Program-made: the position numbers and the translations under genes
The notes under the pieces: generated by a model
Seen by the model: only the letters and a program-made list of their open reading frames with translations
What the model was told of the DNA's origin: nothing
Databases searched by the model: none
DNA from: Micavibrio_B sp964399985
Lineage (GTDB): Bacteria; Pseudomonadota; Alphaproteobacteria; Micavibrionales; Micavibrionaceae
Reading direction: 5' to 3'
DNA length: 64,000 bases
NCBI GenBank assembly: GCA_964399985.1
Contig: CAYNRY010000001.1
Coordinates: forward strand, 1,054,001 to 1,118,000
Part shown: positions 1 to 8,936 of the stretch, in pieces
Layout of the letters: every line of letters starts with the position of its first letter
Position numbering within the stretch: the stretch's first letter is position 1

Positions 1-354
1 CGCCAGCACCAGTTGAACCAGGCTTGGATCGGAATTAATCGTTTCGATCACCGCATTCTTGGCTTCGCCTTCAGCTATATATAGAGCCGAAATCTGCCCG
101 GTCAATTCATGGACCTTACGGCACGCTTCCCAAATCTGCTTCTCGGCCTTCTCACGCAGTTCTTTGCGCAGCATCGCCTCGATATTCCCCCAGTCTTGAA
201 ATTCTTCCATATCGATGATCTGAAGAAGCGCAACATGTCCGCGGCGGTTTTCTGCCATACGGGCGGCATAGCGCAAAGCCAGCTCAAATTCCGGCGTTTC
301 GTCAATTACAACGAGATAAACCCCGCCATCACCCTTACGAACTTTGTATTCCAT
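1..354 (-). CDS. Universal stress protein (UspA family), 3' end cut by window edge
   Basis: The reading frame is open from an ATG at 354 to the left edge, giving 118 residues with no stop. It starts MEYKVRKGDGGVYLVVIDET and continues with a helix rich in Glu and Arg (EFELALRYAARMAENRRGH). This is the beta-alpha start of a UspA fold, which is an alpha/beta cytoplasmic protein that often binds ATP. The residues VALLQIIDMEEF and, near the edge, an acidic helix followed by LVQLVLA fit strands 2 and 4. The ATP-binding GxxG motif would lie beyond the edge, so nucleotide binding cannot be judged. It starts 11 bases after the Alph_Pro_TM gene and is probably the last gene of the tauE operon. Confidence 0.75.
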   Translation of the reverse strand, partial: MEYKVRKGDGGVYLVVIDETPEFELALRYAARMAENRRGHVALLQIIDMEEFQDWGNIEAMLRKELREKAEKQIWEACRKVHELTGQISALYIAEGEAKNAVIETINSDPSLVQLVLA

Positions 355-365
355 TGAATATCTCC

Positions 366-1115
366 TTATGCACGCTGGCTTCTGGACATCCAGAAAGCCG
401 TAAAGCCTGCCATCATGGCTAAAAACAAACCCAGTAACGCATAGGCAAAACTATGATCGGCCGCGAAGTTTAGAACTTCACCTGATAAACCCGTCTGCGC
501 AACCTCCAGATTGATCGTACGGCTGTCGACAAATGCACCATCCTTGAACAAGTAGCCAACAACAGAAAATTGTCCGACTGGAACATCCGATGGCAAATAG
601 AAAGTTGCCTTAAATAAACGTTGGCCTATAAAACGGATTGGCATTGGCGTTAACGGAAACAGCCCCTTCGCCTGCTGGGTACGAACCAAGGCTTCCTGAA
701 ACTCGGCAATTCCGGCCTTGTCATCATATTTGGCAGCATCGAATTCCAATGCATTCAAACCGATGCCATAATTTTTTAAAGTCTGCGCATCGGCAATCCC
801 GCCCTCAGAACGAGTGACCGCATAGCTATAAAATAATGGCACGTTCTTAAAATCCACCGACTCCCGGTTTAACCACATGCCCAAAGACGGCTCTTTCTTG
901 CGCATGACGATACGGGTTTGTGGTCCACGCAATACAATCGCGATATCGCCGTCCTGATCGGCTGTACCGAATACCGTAACCTTCTCGCCGCTAAAACTAC
1001 TCGTAATATCGATACGGTCATCTGCCAAATCGATTACAATATTACCTGCATTCTGGGCTTTTGCCACGGGCGGTAAAATCAGGAAAAAAAGGAATAGCAG
1101 GAAATATCTCATCAT
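366..1115 (-). CDS. Alph_Pro_TM (TIGR02186-type) exported membrane protein
   Basis: The protein has 249 residues. A signal peptide (MMRYFLLFLFFLILPPVAKA) is followed by a beta-rich periplasmic domain starting with an IDLADDRIDITSSFSGEKV segment. A single C-terminal membrane helix (about residues 222-243) ends in basic residues. This architecture and the 'ITSSFSGEKVTVFG' region match the family of putative transmembrane proteins found almost only in alphaproteobacteria beside TauE/SafE permeases. Its function is unknown; a periplasmic accessory role for the permease is inferred from linkage. The start overlaps the end of the TauE gene by 4 bases (ATGA), indicating translational coupling. Confidence 0.8.
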   Translation of the reverse strand: MMRYFLLFLFFLILPPVAKAQNAGNIVIDLADDRIDITSSFSGEKVTVFGTADQDGDIAIVLRGPQTRIVMRKKEPSLGMWLNRESVDFKNVPLFYSYAVTRSEGGIADAQTLKNYGIGLNALEFDAAKYDDKAGIAEFQEALVRTQQAKGLFPLTPMPIRFIGQRLFKATFYLPSDVPVGQFSVVGYLFKDGAFVDSRTINLEVAQTGLSGEVLNFAADHSFAYALLGLFLAMMAGFTAFWMSRSQRA

Positions 1116-2020
1116 CTCTCCTGCATCGAAAAAAGTTCATAAGGTGGGATGAATAAATCAGACGACAGTTTTCCCGCAACAATAATCAACATAGCCGCCA
1201 GCATTAGCCGAGCAGGCGCACCGCGAATATGCTTTGCTGCTCTCACCCCAATTTGCGATCCGATAATCCCGCCGACGATTAAAAGAACCGCAAGCACCAG
1301 ATCAACCGTATGGTTGGCGACCGCATGTAAAATCGTTGAAAAAATTGTCGTGAACATAATCTGAAATAAAGAAGTACCCGCCACCATGATGGTTGACATG
1401 CCCAGAATATAAATCATTGCAGGAACCATAAAGAACCCGCCGCCAACCCCCATCAAGGATGTAATCAAACCGCCTAAAAATCCGATCCCCGCCGGCAGGC
1501 ATGCACTGATATACATTTTAGATTTCGGGAAGTGCATTTTATACGGCAATCGTTCGCCAAGCATGACCCAGAATTTAGACCGCCCCTTCTCTGTTGGACT
1601 TTTCTTCAATAAGGCATAAACACTTTCTATCAGCATCATCGTGCCGATGCTGCCGAGCAAAATAATATAAAGAATATTAATCGCCGCATCGATCTGTCCC
1701 ATATGCTGGAGAATTTTAAAGAGACCAATCCCGATCAGCGAGCCGACGACACTTCCGCCCAACATGGTAAGCCCCAGCTTGATATCGATATTCCCGCGGC
1801 TCCAATGGATCAATGATCCTGATACAGACGACGCCACCAATTGATTGGCCTGCGTTCCGACGGAAATCGATGGCGGCACGCCTAGGAAAATTAAAAAAGG
1901 AGTAGTCAAAAAACCACCCCCAACCCCAAAGACCGACGTAAAAAAGCCCGCAACCATACCGAGGACTAAAATAGCCTCAACAGGAACGGTCATTTCAGCG
2001 ATGGGAAGGTAAATTTGCAT
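1112..2020 (-). CDS. TauE/SafE family sulfite/organosulfonate exporter
   Basis: This is an integral membrane protein of 302 residues with eight or so hydrophobic segments. It shows the two-fold internal repeat typical of TauE/SafE (DUF81) permeases: GVGGGFLTTPFLIFLGVPP near residue 33 and MGVGGGFFMVPAMIYILGMS near residue 190. The family exports small sulfur oxyanions or organic acids; the substrate here cannot be told. It is the first gene of a minus-strand operon with the Alph_Pro_TM protein and UspA. The central loop (about residues 140-170) is polar and cytoplasmic. A perfect 12-bp palindrome lies about 50 bases upstream of its start. Confidence 0.85.
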   Translation of the reverse strand: MQIYLPIAEMTVPVEAILVLGMVAGFFTSVFGVGGGFLTTPFLIFLGVPPSISVGTQANQLVASSVSGSLIHWSRGNIDIKLGLTMLGGSVVGSLIGIGLFKILQHMGQIDAAINILYIILLGSIGTMMLIESVYALLKKSPTEKGRSKFWVMLGERLPYKMHFPKSKMYISACLPAGIGFLGGLITSLMGVGGGFFMVPAMIYILGMSTIMVAGTSLFQIMFTTIFSTILHAVANHTVDLVLAVLLIVGGIIGSQIGVRAAKHIRGAPARLMLAAMLIIVAGKLSSDLFIPPYELFSMQER

Positions 2021-2067
2021 GAATTAGTATACAGTTTTCAGTGAAGGATGCCTTATTCTAAACCGAC

Positions 2068-2079
2068 CACTGATCAGTG
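2068..2079. promoter_or_regulatory. 12-bp palindrome upstream of tauE operon
   Basis: CACTGATCAGTG is perfectly self-complementary and lies 48 bases upstream of the TauE start, in the short gap after the gene ending at 2091. Its position fits an operator for a dimeric regulator. No regulator gene is adjacent, so this is a structural observation only. Confidence 0.3.
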
Positions 2080-2090
2080 TCTACTCCCCA

Positions 2091-2744
2091 CTAGTACCTA
2101 CCGGTACTAACTCCGTTCTTGTCTTTAAACTCGAGCGTTCCGCCATTGATAAAGTTTCTGGGATGATTGCCTATCGTAAGCTCATGATAGGCTTTTTTCA
2201 TGTCTATGGTTTTCATGAAGCTTAGAAACGCCGTTGCATATTTCTGATATGAATCCTGCTTTGCCGAACATTGCGCAACATAAGTCTTATCGTAATAATT
2301 TGATACCGACATAATCGCCGCGCGGTTTTCGAACGGCTCATCCGGCGGGGTTGTATAGGTAATCATCTGCGTCGAAGCATATCCCTTGCCGAGGCCCGTT
2401 TCATCGCCATAGCCTAATATCTGCACATTGTTATATGTTGCGTTATAATCTTTCCAGTAATCCTTGGAAAACGCCACGCGCTGCACTTCGTCGCGCAAAT
2501 GCTGCGGATAGATGATAAATCTTTTATCGAGATCGGCACGGATAAAACAACGAGCATTGTCGTCACCTGACGGCAGCGCGACACTCAAGACGTCATCCGG
2601 CTGCTTGTTGGAAATAATCTTCCAGCTATCGGGAAAAGATGCGCTCAATCCCGTTTTCTCATCCGCCCAGACGAAATAATCGGCATGCGCGATTTTTGTA
2701 AATGTCAGTAAAGATAAAACTGTTAGAAATAAAAATCTGCTCAT
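2091..2744 (-). CDS. Exported protein of unknown function
   Basis: The protein has 217 residues with a clear signal peptide (MSRFLFLTVLSLLTFTKIAHA) and a mature part beginning DYFVWADEKTGLSASFPDSW. The 'SASFPDSWKI' segment resembles the opening strand of PsbP-like or lipoprotein-type domains that often read 'f.f.vPdgW', but I cannot assign a family. It has several Cys residues (one near 65, one near 157). The start is preceded at 8 bases by GGGA from the right half of a dispersed palindromic repeat (GCGGGAATGACACG then ATG), so its ribosome binding site appears to come from the repeat. It is transcribed divergently from the iron transporter gene. Confidence 0.6.
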   Translation of the reverse strand: MSRFLFLTVLSLLTFTKIAHADYFVWADEKTGLSASFPDSWKIISNKQPDDVLSVALPSGDDNARCFIRADLDKRFIIYPQHLRDEVQRVAFSKDYWKDYNATYNNVQILGYGDETGLGKGYASTQMITYTTPPDEPFENRAAIMSVSNYYDKTYVAQCSAKQDSYQKYATAFLSFMKTIDMKKAYHELTIGNHPRNFINGGTLEFKDKNGVSTGRY

Positions 2745-2747
2745 CGT

Positions 2748-2774
2748 GTCATTCCCGCATAGGCGGCAATCTCC
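2748..2774. repeat. Half copy of the dispersed palindromic element
   Basis: GTCATTCCCGCATAGGCGGC and the following AATCTCC match one arm of the palindromic element found in full elsewhere (for example 24697-24772). On the minus strand it reads ...GCGGGAATGAC and ends four bases before the start codon at 2744. The other arm is missing or degenerate. Confidence 0.7.
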
Positions 2775-2872
2775 CTAAATTCCGTCGGACTATATATAAT
2801 CCATAATTAAGCTGGGCGAAAGTCCATAAAAACTCTCTGTGAACACTATGTCCGCTGTGATAAATAAAATCC

Positions 2873-3994
2873 ATGACCAATCCCTTATCCCGCTATCTCG
2901 ACAATCTTCAGGGCGAAATCGACGCCTCAGCCATGTATAAGGCTATGGCAGAGCAGGAAGAGACCCATGCCACCTCCTCCGTTTATCTGAAACTGGCAGC
3001 CATCGAAGACAAACACGCCGCTTTCTGGCGTGAACAGGTGATCAAGGCCGGCGGCAATCCCGATAAAATAAAAGTCTCTCCCCGTACCCGCTTTATGATC
3101 TGGCTGGGGCTAAAAATGGGTTCAAGCTTTATCCTACCGAGCCTTGCTACGATTGAATCAAAAGACAGCAATAAATATTTTGGGCAAAATGAAGTTTGCC
3201 GCAGCGCTATGCCGCGCGAGGAAAAATCCCACGCCTTGATTTTGCGCGCTTTGTCCAAAAAAACCAAGTTCGGCATGCCTGGGGCAGATGTCGCCAAGCT
3301 CGAAAAACGCCATTTCCTTGGAGGAAACGAGCTTCGCGCTGCCGTTCTCGGCGCAAATGACGGGCTTGTGTCCAATCTCTCCCTCGTTATGGGCGTGGCC
3401 GGCGCGGCTGTCGCTTCCCAGACAATTCTTCTTACAGGCCTTGCCGGATTGGTCGCAGGGGCGTGCTCAATGGCAATGGGTGAATGGCTCTCGGTGAACT
3501 CTTCGCGCGAACTTCATCAGAAACAGATCGATAAAGAAAAAAGCGAGCTGGAAGAAAATCCGGAAGAAGAAAAACAAGAATTGATTCTAATCTATCAGGC
3601 CAAGGGCCTTACGGAAGAGCATGCTACCGAACTTGCCAACCGCCTGATGTCGGACCCTGATCGCGCTCTCGATACGCTGGTCCGAGAAGAACTTGGCATC
3701 GATCCGGACGAACTGGGCGGCTCTGCATGGACTGCCGCGATCTCGTCTTTTTTCCTTTTTGCCATCGGCGCAATTTTTCCTGTTGCTCCCTTTATGTTTT
3801 TAGAAGGGCATGAAGCCGTTATTACATCCTTGCTCGTCAGTGGCCTTGGGCTTTTAATTATCGGCATGGGAACGGCGCTGTTTACCGGACGCGGCTTTGG
3901 GTTCTCCGGTCTTCGTCAACTCTTGATCGGCTATGCCGCAGCAGCGCTAACATTTACTGTCGGGCGCATTTTCGGCGTATCGATCACAGGTTAA
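2873..3994 (+). CDS. Erythrin-VIT1 (MbfA-like) iron/manganese transporter
   Basis: The protein has 373 residues and two domains. The N-terminal part (about 1-135) is ferritin/rubrerythrin-like, with Glu15, E45xxH48 and E117xxH120 as likely di-iron ligands. The C-terminal part (about 150-370) is a VIT1/CCC1 membrane domain, recognised by LGANDGLVSNLSLVMGVAGA and MAMGEWLSVNSSRE, with about five membrane helices and a charged cytoplasmic metal-binding loop (about 210-270). The same fusion in rhizobia (MbfA) exports iron and protects against iron and peroxide stress. A role in cytoplasmic iron export is therefore likely. The stop abuts the stop of the convergent corC-like gene with no spacer. Confidence 0.85.
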   Translation: MTNPLSRYLDNLQGEIDASAMYKAMAEQEETHATSSVYLKLAAIEDKHAAFWREQVIKAGGNPDKIKVSPRTRFMIWLGLKMGSSFILPSLATIESKDSNKYFGQNEVCRSAMPREEKSHALILRALSKKTKFGMPGADVAKLEKRHFLGGNELRAAVLGANDGLVSNLSLVMGVAGAAVASQTILLTGLAGLVAGACSMAMGEWLSVNSSRELHQKQIDKEKSELEENPEEEKQELILIYQAKGLTEEHATELANRLMSDPDRALDTLVREELGIDPDELGGSAWTAAISSFFLFAIGAIFPVAPFMFLEGHEAVITSLLVSGLGLLIIGMGTALFTGRGFGFSGLRQLLIGYAAAALTFTVGRIFGVSITG

Positions 3995-5269
3995 TTATTC
4001 AGGCATAGCGCTCTTCGGCGGTGGCGTGACACGCACCAGCGTGATCTGGTTTCTGTGCCTGCGCACCACATCGAATTTGAATTTATGAAACATGAAACTT
4101 TGCCCTACATCGGGCAGCTTTCTTGCCTCGTACAGGACTAGGCCGGCAATTGTTGAATAATCGGCATCGGGTAAATCCCATTCAAACTCCCGCTTGATAT
4201 CGCGGATTGTGACTGTCCCGTTGACGAGATACGTCCCGTTCGGCTGCTTCTTCACGCCGGGCATGCTCATATCATGCTCGTCATCAATATCACCGACGAT
4301 ATCTTCCAGAATATCTTCGAGCGTGACAACACCCATGAAGCTGCCATATTCGTCGATTACGAAAGCAAAATGCTCCCCGCGTTCGCGGAACGCCTGCAAT
4401 TGATCGAACAACGTCGTCGTGTTCGGTACAAACCACGGCTCCGCCGCGATATCCTCGATTCTGATCTTTGAATAATCGTTATTGGCGGTTTTCAACTCTC
4501 GCAGCAGCCATTTCACATGGATCAAACCAATAATGTTATCCGGCTTATCTTTCCAAACCGGCATGCGCGTATAGGGACTGTTTAGAACCTCGTCAATAAT
4601 TTCTTCTGCGTCAGTTGCCGCATCAATCATGGCAACATTTTTGCGATGAATCATGACTTCTTCAATCGTAACATCAGCCAAATCCATAACGGATTTTAAC
4701 ATCGCCCGCTGTTTCTGCGTTTCCTCTTCAGGCCCGCGATGCATCTCGATCGCGCCGCGCAAGACTTCCATCTGGGCTTCTTCATCGATCTGGCTTAAGT
4801 CGACACGAAAAAACTTCAGTGTCGTGTGTACGATAGATGAAATCAATTGCGTAATCGGGGAGAATAAGATGATGATCACGCGCATGACCGGCGCCATAAA
4901 CATGGCCATATTATCCGGCCTGTGCAGCGCCAATGTCTTCGGCAAAACTTCCGCGAAGATCAGGATAAGTACTGTCATGACGCCCGTGGCATAGAAAACA
5001 CCAGCTTCGCCGAACATGCCGATCAATACATTCGTCATAATGGCCGAGGCCAGAATATTAATAAGGTTATTACCTAGCAGCATCGCCCCAATCATTCGGT
5101 CTTTGCGCATCAGGATTTTATTGACCATCTTGGCAAGACGGTTGCCGTTCTTTTCCGCGGCCAGCATGCGCGGCTCGGATACGGCTGTCATCGATGTTTC
5201 CCCCGCCGAGAAGAATGCCGATAAGAACAACAGGAATAAAACGATTAGAGTTGAAATCAGTAATGTCAT
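3995..5269 (-). CDS. CNNM/CorC-HlyC family protein (DUF21, two CBS, CorC_HlyC domains)
   Basis: The protein has 424 residues. An N-terminal DUF21 membrane domain (about 1-190) contains the FFSAGETSMTAVSEPRM motif. A CBS pair follows (about 200-325; 'TRMPVWKDKPDNIIGLIHVK', 'FVIDEYGSFMGVVTLEDILE'), and then a C-terminal CorC_HlyC domain (about 335-420; 'DADYSTIAGLVLY'). These proteins are linked to magnesium or cobalt homeostasis and efflux, with nucleotide-sensing CBS domains. 'Hemolysin' in older names is misleading. It overlaps the end of aroB by 4 bases and is the last gene of the aroK-aroB operon, an arrangement also seen in other alphaproteobacteria. Confidence 0.88.
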   Translation of the reverse strand: MTLLISTLIVLFLLFLSAFFSAGETSMTAVSEPRMLAAEKNGNRLAKMVNKILMRKDRMIGAMLLGNNLINILASAIMTNVLIGMFGEAGVFYATGVMTVLILIFAEVLPKTLALHRPDNMAMFMAPVMRVIIILFSPITQLISSIVHTTLKFFRVDLSQIDEEAQMEVLRGAIEMHRGPEEETQKQRAMLKSVMDLADVTIEEVMIHRKNVAMIDAATDAEEIIDEVLNSPYTRMPVWKDKPDNIIGLIHVKWLLRELKTANNDYSKIRIEDIAAEPWFVPNTTTLFDQLQAFRERGEHFAFVIDEYGSFMGVVTLEDILEDIVGDIDDEHDMSMPGVKKQPNGTYLVNGTVTIRDIKREFEWDLPDADYSTIAGLVLYEARKLPDVGQSFMFHKFKFDVVRRHRNQITLVRVTPPPKSAMPE

Positions 5270-6372
5270 GCGAGCGACTCTTTCAAAACTTCGAGAACTT
5301 TTTCTTCCGGCACTTCACTATCAAGCTTGGCGCGTCCCAGTTTATTTAACAGGACGAAAACAAGGCCAGCCGAGCTTGCCTTTTTATCCTTACGCATCAG
5401 TTCGAGTAATTGCTCCGCATTCGCGTCGATATCGGGAATATCTTTTATCTCGCTCATCATGTCGACAGAGATTAAATGAGACTTCACCCTTTTGGCATCG
5501 GCATCAGAAATATAACCGAGCTTTGCGGATAATCGCGCCGCGAGGACAAGGCCTATTCCGACCGCTTCGCCGTGTAATAACCTGCCGTCATATTGACAAT
5601 AGGTTTCCAGCGCATGAGCAAATGTGTGACCAAGATTGAGAAGCGCTCGCAAACCCGTTTCCTCGAACTCGTCCTGCCGGACAATCTCGGCTTTCATCGA
5701 ACAACTCGTTTCAATTGCATATACCAGCGCATCATCATCACCGGCGATAACTTTGGGACCATTTTTTTCTAGCCATTCGAAAAAGCGGCTATTACCTAAA
5801 AGTCCATATTTTACGATTTCAGCATACCCGGCTTTCATTTCGCGAACAGGCAACGTCTTTAAAGTTGACGTGTCAATCACAACAACTTGCGGCTGGTAAA
5901 ACGCGCCGATTAAATTTTTGCCTTGCTTGGAATTGATCCCTGTCTTACCGCCAACCGAACTATCAACTTGTGATAAAAGTGTTGTTGGCATCTGGATAAA
6001 CTTGACGCCGCGCATGGCGGTGGCTGATACAAAACCAGCCAGATCGCCTACAACGCCGCCGCCCAGCGCTATAACCAGAGAATGGCGGTTCAGACCGTTG
6101 CCGATCATCCATTCAAGAATGGTTTCGTATTCAGTAAATGATTTGCTTTTCTCTCCTGCCGGAACCTTACAGACGACGGATTCAATGGGTAGAATAACTT
6201 GCAAACGCTGCGCATATAAATCAGCGGTATTTTCGTCCGTAATAATGAAAGCCTTTTGCGCTTTCGTTTCTGGCCACCACATATCGCTTTTATGAAGGAT
6301 GTTCGCGCCGATATAAATCGGGTAAGAGCGCTCGCTAAGCTTGACATCGAGCTTTTTAAAATCAAATTTCAT
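5266..6372 (-). CDS. aroB: 3-dehydroquinate synthase
   Basis: The protein has 368 residues, full length for AroB. It converts DAHP to 3-dehydroquinate, the second step of the shikimate pathway, using NAD+ and a divalent metal. Visible signatures are the NAD-binding ALGGGVVGDLAGFVSATAMRG, the following PTTLLSQVDSSVGGKTGIN, the metal ligands in LLNLGHTFAHALE, and LLHGEAVGIGLV. It lies between aroK (11-base overlap) and the CorC-like gene (4-base overlap), so the three are translationally coupled. Confidence 0.96.
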   Translation of the reverse strand: MKFDFKKLDVKLSERSYPIYIGANILHKSDMWWPETKAQKAFIITDENTADLYAQRLQVILPIESVVCKVPAGEKSKSFTEYETILEWMIGNGLNRHSLVIALGGGVVGDLAGFVSATAMRGVKFIQMPTTLLSQVDSSVGGKTGINSKQGKNLIGAFYQPQVVVIDTSTLKTLPVREMKAGYAEIVKYGLLGNSRFFEWLEKNGPKVIAGDDDALVYAIETSCSMKAEIVRQDEFEETGLRALLNLGHTFAHALETYCQYDGRLLHGEAVGIGLVLAARLSAKLGYISDADAKRVKSHLISVDMMSEIKDIPDIDANAEQLLELMRKDKKASSAGLVFVLLNKLGRAKLDSEVPEEKVLEVLKESLA

Positions 6373-6931
6373 CGGGATTTTGTATCAGATAATCGTAAAT
6401 CTGTCCTATGGCTTTATTCGCTACGATATTGATATCCGCTGAACCGTCGAGATGCAAATCGGCGCGTTGATAAAGATGACGTCTTTGCTCCATGCGTTCT
6501 GATAACGCCTCTTCAACATCCCGCCCGGCCAACAAAGGTCGTGCGCCGTTTCCTACGGTTCTTTTAGCCAGCATTTTGATGGGCGCGTCGATCCAGATAG
6601 AGAGCGCCCGCGTAAATATGCTATCTGCCGTATCCGGTGCGGTAACCGCCCCGCCGCCAACAGACAGAATTTTGCGGCCTGAACCGAGAAGTACGGCGAT
6701 CTTATCTTTTTCCAGCGCACGAAAAACAGCCTCGCCTTTTAATTCGAAGATTTCCTTAACCGAAACCCCCTGCTCTTTTTCCACTTCCATGTCGGAATCA
6801 ATGAAATCCCAGCCGAGTTTTTCAGCCAATTTTCGTCCGAGGGTGGTTTTACCGGCCCCCATCATGCCTATAATGACCACCGGCTTTGAAAGATGGTCGT
6901 TTATGTGTTGAATTTGATCGTTCATTTCCAT
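6362..6931 (-). CDS. aroK: Shikimate kinase
   Basis: The protein has 189 residues. It phosphorylates shikimate at the 3-hydroxyl with ATP. Walker A is IGMMGAGKTTLGRKLAEKL, shikimate-binding DSD is in WDFIDSDMEVE, and the Walker B-like glycine motif is ILSVGGGAV. The lid Arg lies in 'RTVGNGARPLL'. The start is the first of two in-frame ATGs (MEMNDQ); an internal start two codons later is possible. It leads the aroK-aroB-corC operon, and the common alphaproteobacterial order aroK-aroB supports the call. Confidence 0.96.
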   Translation of the reverse strand: MEMNDQIQHINDHLSKPVVIIGMMGAGKTTLGRKLAEKLGWDFIDSDMEVEKEQGVSVKEIFELKGEAVFRALEKDKIAVLLGSGRKILSVGGGAVTAPDTADSIFTRALSIWIDAPIKMLAKRTVGNGARPLLAGRDVEEALSERMEQRRHLYQRADLHLDGSADINIVANKAIGQIYDYLIQNPDEI

Positions 6932-7053
6932 GCTCGGCCTTCATACAACGTCTTAAATACCGGGGGAAGTTTTATGTATGCGTCCCATACCCTGTTGCAT
7001 TTCCCTATTTCGTTTAATAGTTTCATCGCAGTTATACGTTAAAGGACATAGCA

Positions 7054-7188
7054 ATGAAAATCTTTGGAATTCTGACCCTTATTCTAATCGCTCTCGTCGT
7101 CGGCAGCTTCGCCTATGTCGCCAGCACGGATATACCCGTTACACAAACGACAGTGACCCGCGACCTTTCAGCAGACCAGTTGAAATAA
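7054..7188 (+). CDS. Small single-pass membrane protein, 44 residues
   Basis: The ATG at 7054 is preceded by AAAGGA at a good distance (AAAGGACATAGCAATG). The product is MKIFGILTLILIALVVGSFA followed by YVASTDIPVTQTTVTRDLSADQLK. It has one hydrophobic helix (about 4-22), then a short polar tail that would face the periplasm. It stops one base before the next start (7190), so the two genes are coupled. I cannot name a family. The strong Shine-Dalgarno, codon use and coupling support it as a real gene; no enzymatic motif is visible. Confidence 0.65.
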   Translation: MKIFGILTLILIALVVGSFAYVASTDIPVTQTTVTRDLSADQLK

Positions 7189-7189
7189 G

Positions 7190-8926
7190 ATGAATAGCAA
7201 GATTATCTCCTGCCTCCTGGCCAGCGCCTTTTTTATTCAGCCCGCTTTTGCAGAATCACAACCCGCGCCCACGCCATCTGCGCCGCCAGCCGTTGTCCAT
7301 AGCCCGATACTGCCGGTTAAGATCAAACCTCGCCAAAGCGGTGCGGATTCGATCTCCAAGGCCGCTGCGGATATCGAACAGGAAAATACCGTTAATCTTA
7401 ATTCTCTAGGCCTTTATGCCAGGATATCTGATGGTGGCCTCGGCTCCGATATCTGGAAAGATTATACAGGAAAGGCTTTGGCATCAGATTTAGGCATGCT
7501 GAATGTCAATATTTCATCGCCTACTATGCGCGGCCTTTTATTGCGAGCTCTGTTGACCGCACCGGATGCAGAAAATCTTGCCGATGACAAAGCAAATGAA
7601 GCTTTTTCCTCGCGTATTACGACATTAGTCGATCTTGGCGCATTCGATGAAACCGTTGTTTTGTATAAAAAACTGGAAGGCAATATCCCATCGGGCAAAG
7701 CCGCTCTGGCAGGTACAGAGGCCATGGTCAGCATGGGGCAGATGGGCCTTGCCTGTCTGGAAGAAAAGGCCTTGTCCGATGATTTAAAACAGACTTCATC
7801 GACCAGCTTCTGGCCTGACCTGAACAAGTTCTGTAATATCTTGCTGACAACAGATAGTACCGGAAACGAATCTGAATCCTTTGCCAAGACATCGTCTTTG
7901 TTTACGAGCGCGAAACAGATTAAATCCCCTGCCAGCCTTTCCGAATTAAACGGTAAGTCGGTTATAGAAATTTTATCGGCAAACAAGGCTGGTTTAATTT
8001 CCAAAAGTCTATTTACGCCTGACAATGTAAAACCGCTAAAACCACAGATTATTTCGTTGCTATTGAAGCAATCACCGACAGATCAGGCTGAAAAACTAAG
8101 CTTGCTGGCAGCGGCGGCTGAAAAGGGCATGGTTCCGGCAACCGATTTCATTAATGAGTTTGTTACCCAAAGCGCCTCTTCGCTTCCTAACCAAACTGGT
8201 TACTGGCCTGTAGTGCTTAATTTATATAATAAGGTAAAAGCATCTCCGGCAGATAATACGGCATTAAAAGAAGTTTTGAAGATTATGCCTAATTCCGGCA
8301 ATGCGGCTTTGCTTCCTTTTGCCGCCTCTTTCGGTTCTTTGAAAAATGTCGATGCTTTTTCGACCGAAGAAGCCCGCGAAGTTGTAAGCCTCCTTATAAG
8401 AGCGAGAATCAATGTCTCTGGACCATGGTTTTCGAAGGCTTTTGACAAGCCAGAGGCACAATCTAAAGAATCAATGACCGATATGGATGTGATTTCAGCA
8501 CTGGGAGCTTCTTCCAATACAGATCAGGATAAAAAGTCTTCAGAATCGGCCAAATTGAAGGAAAACCCTGAAAACGCTCAATTTTATGCTCTTTCTCTAA
8601 TATTGAAGAATGAGGAAGCTGGGGGTAAAATTAACGAAAAGTCTTATGAAAATGTTTTTAGCTTGACAGGGTCTACCGATTATGTAATGCCTTCTAAGGA
8701 ATTAATGAATAACCTTATTCAGGCCGTTGCAAAGCAAGATACTGGAAAAGTTATCATTTATTCGCTTCAGATACTGAATGGACAGAGGATTTCACAGATT
8801 CATCCTCTTGCCCTAATCAGAATCAGCGAAGGTCTACAGTCTGTGGGGTTGAGTGAAGAGAATAGAAGTCTAGCACATGAAGTGCTGGCGGATTTGATTG
8901 AAACTAAGAACGAGAAGAAAATATAG
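7190..8926 (+). CDS. Large exported protein of unknown function
   Basis: The protein has 578 residues. A signal peptide (MNSKIISCLLASAFFIQPAFA) is followed by a Pro/Ala-rich linker (about 22-50) and then a long, mainly helical region with Leu/Ala spacing suggesting a repeat solenoid ('MRGLLLRALLTAPDAENLADD', about residues 112-130). No catalytic motif is visible. The A+T content rises towards the 3' end. It lies between the 44-residue membrane protein and the Xer recombinase and shares their direction. Its stop (TAG 8924) overlaps the Shine-Dalgarno of the recombinase. Periplasmic location is inferred; function is unknown. Confidence 0.65.
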   Translation: MNSKIISCLLASAFFIQPAFAESQPAPTPSAPPAVVHSPILPVKIKPRQSGADSISKAAADIEQENTVNLNSLGLYARISDGGLGSDIWKDYTGKALASDLGMLNVNISSPTMRGLLLRALLTAPDAENLADDKANEAFSSRITTLVDLGAFDETVVLYKKLEGNIPSGKAALAGTEAMVSMGQMGLACLEEKALSDDLKQTSSTSFWPDLNKFCNILLTTDSTGNESESFAKTSSLFTSAKQIKSPASLSELNGKSVIEILSANKAGLISKSLFTPDNVKPLKPQIISLLLKQSPTDQAEKLSLLAAAAEKGMVPATDFINEFVTQSASSLPNQTGYWPVVLNLYNKVKASPADNTALKEVLKIMPNSGNAALLPFAASFGSLKNVDAFSTEEAREVVSLLIRARINVSGPWFSKAFDKPEAQSKESMTDMDVISALGASSNTDQDKKSSESAKLKENPENAQFYALSLILKNEEAGGKINEKSYENVFSLTGSTDYVMPSKELMNNLIQAVAKQDTGKVIIYSLQILNGQRISQIHPLALIRISEGLQSVGLSEENRSLAHEVLADLIETKNEKKI

Positions 8927-8936
8927 GAGAATTATT

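Noticed and set aside
5016..5639. Open frame of 207 codons on the plus strand
   Set aside because: It is antisense to the well-supported corC-like and aroB genes and shows no recognisable protein.
8898..8936. Earlier in-frame start for xerD
   Set aside because: It lies inside the upstream gene and lacks a ribosome binding site, whereas AGGAG precedes the ATG at 8937.
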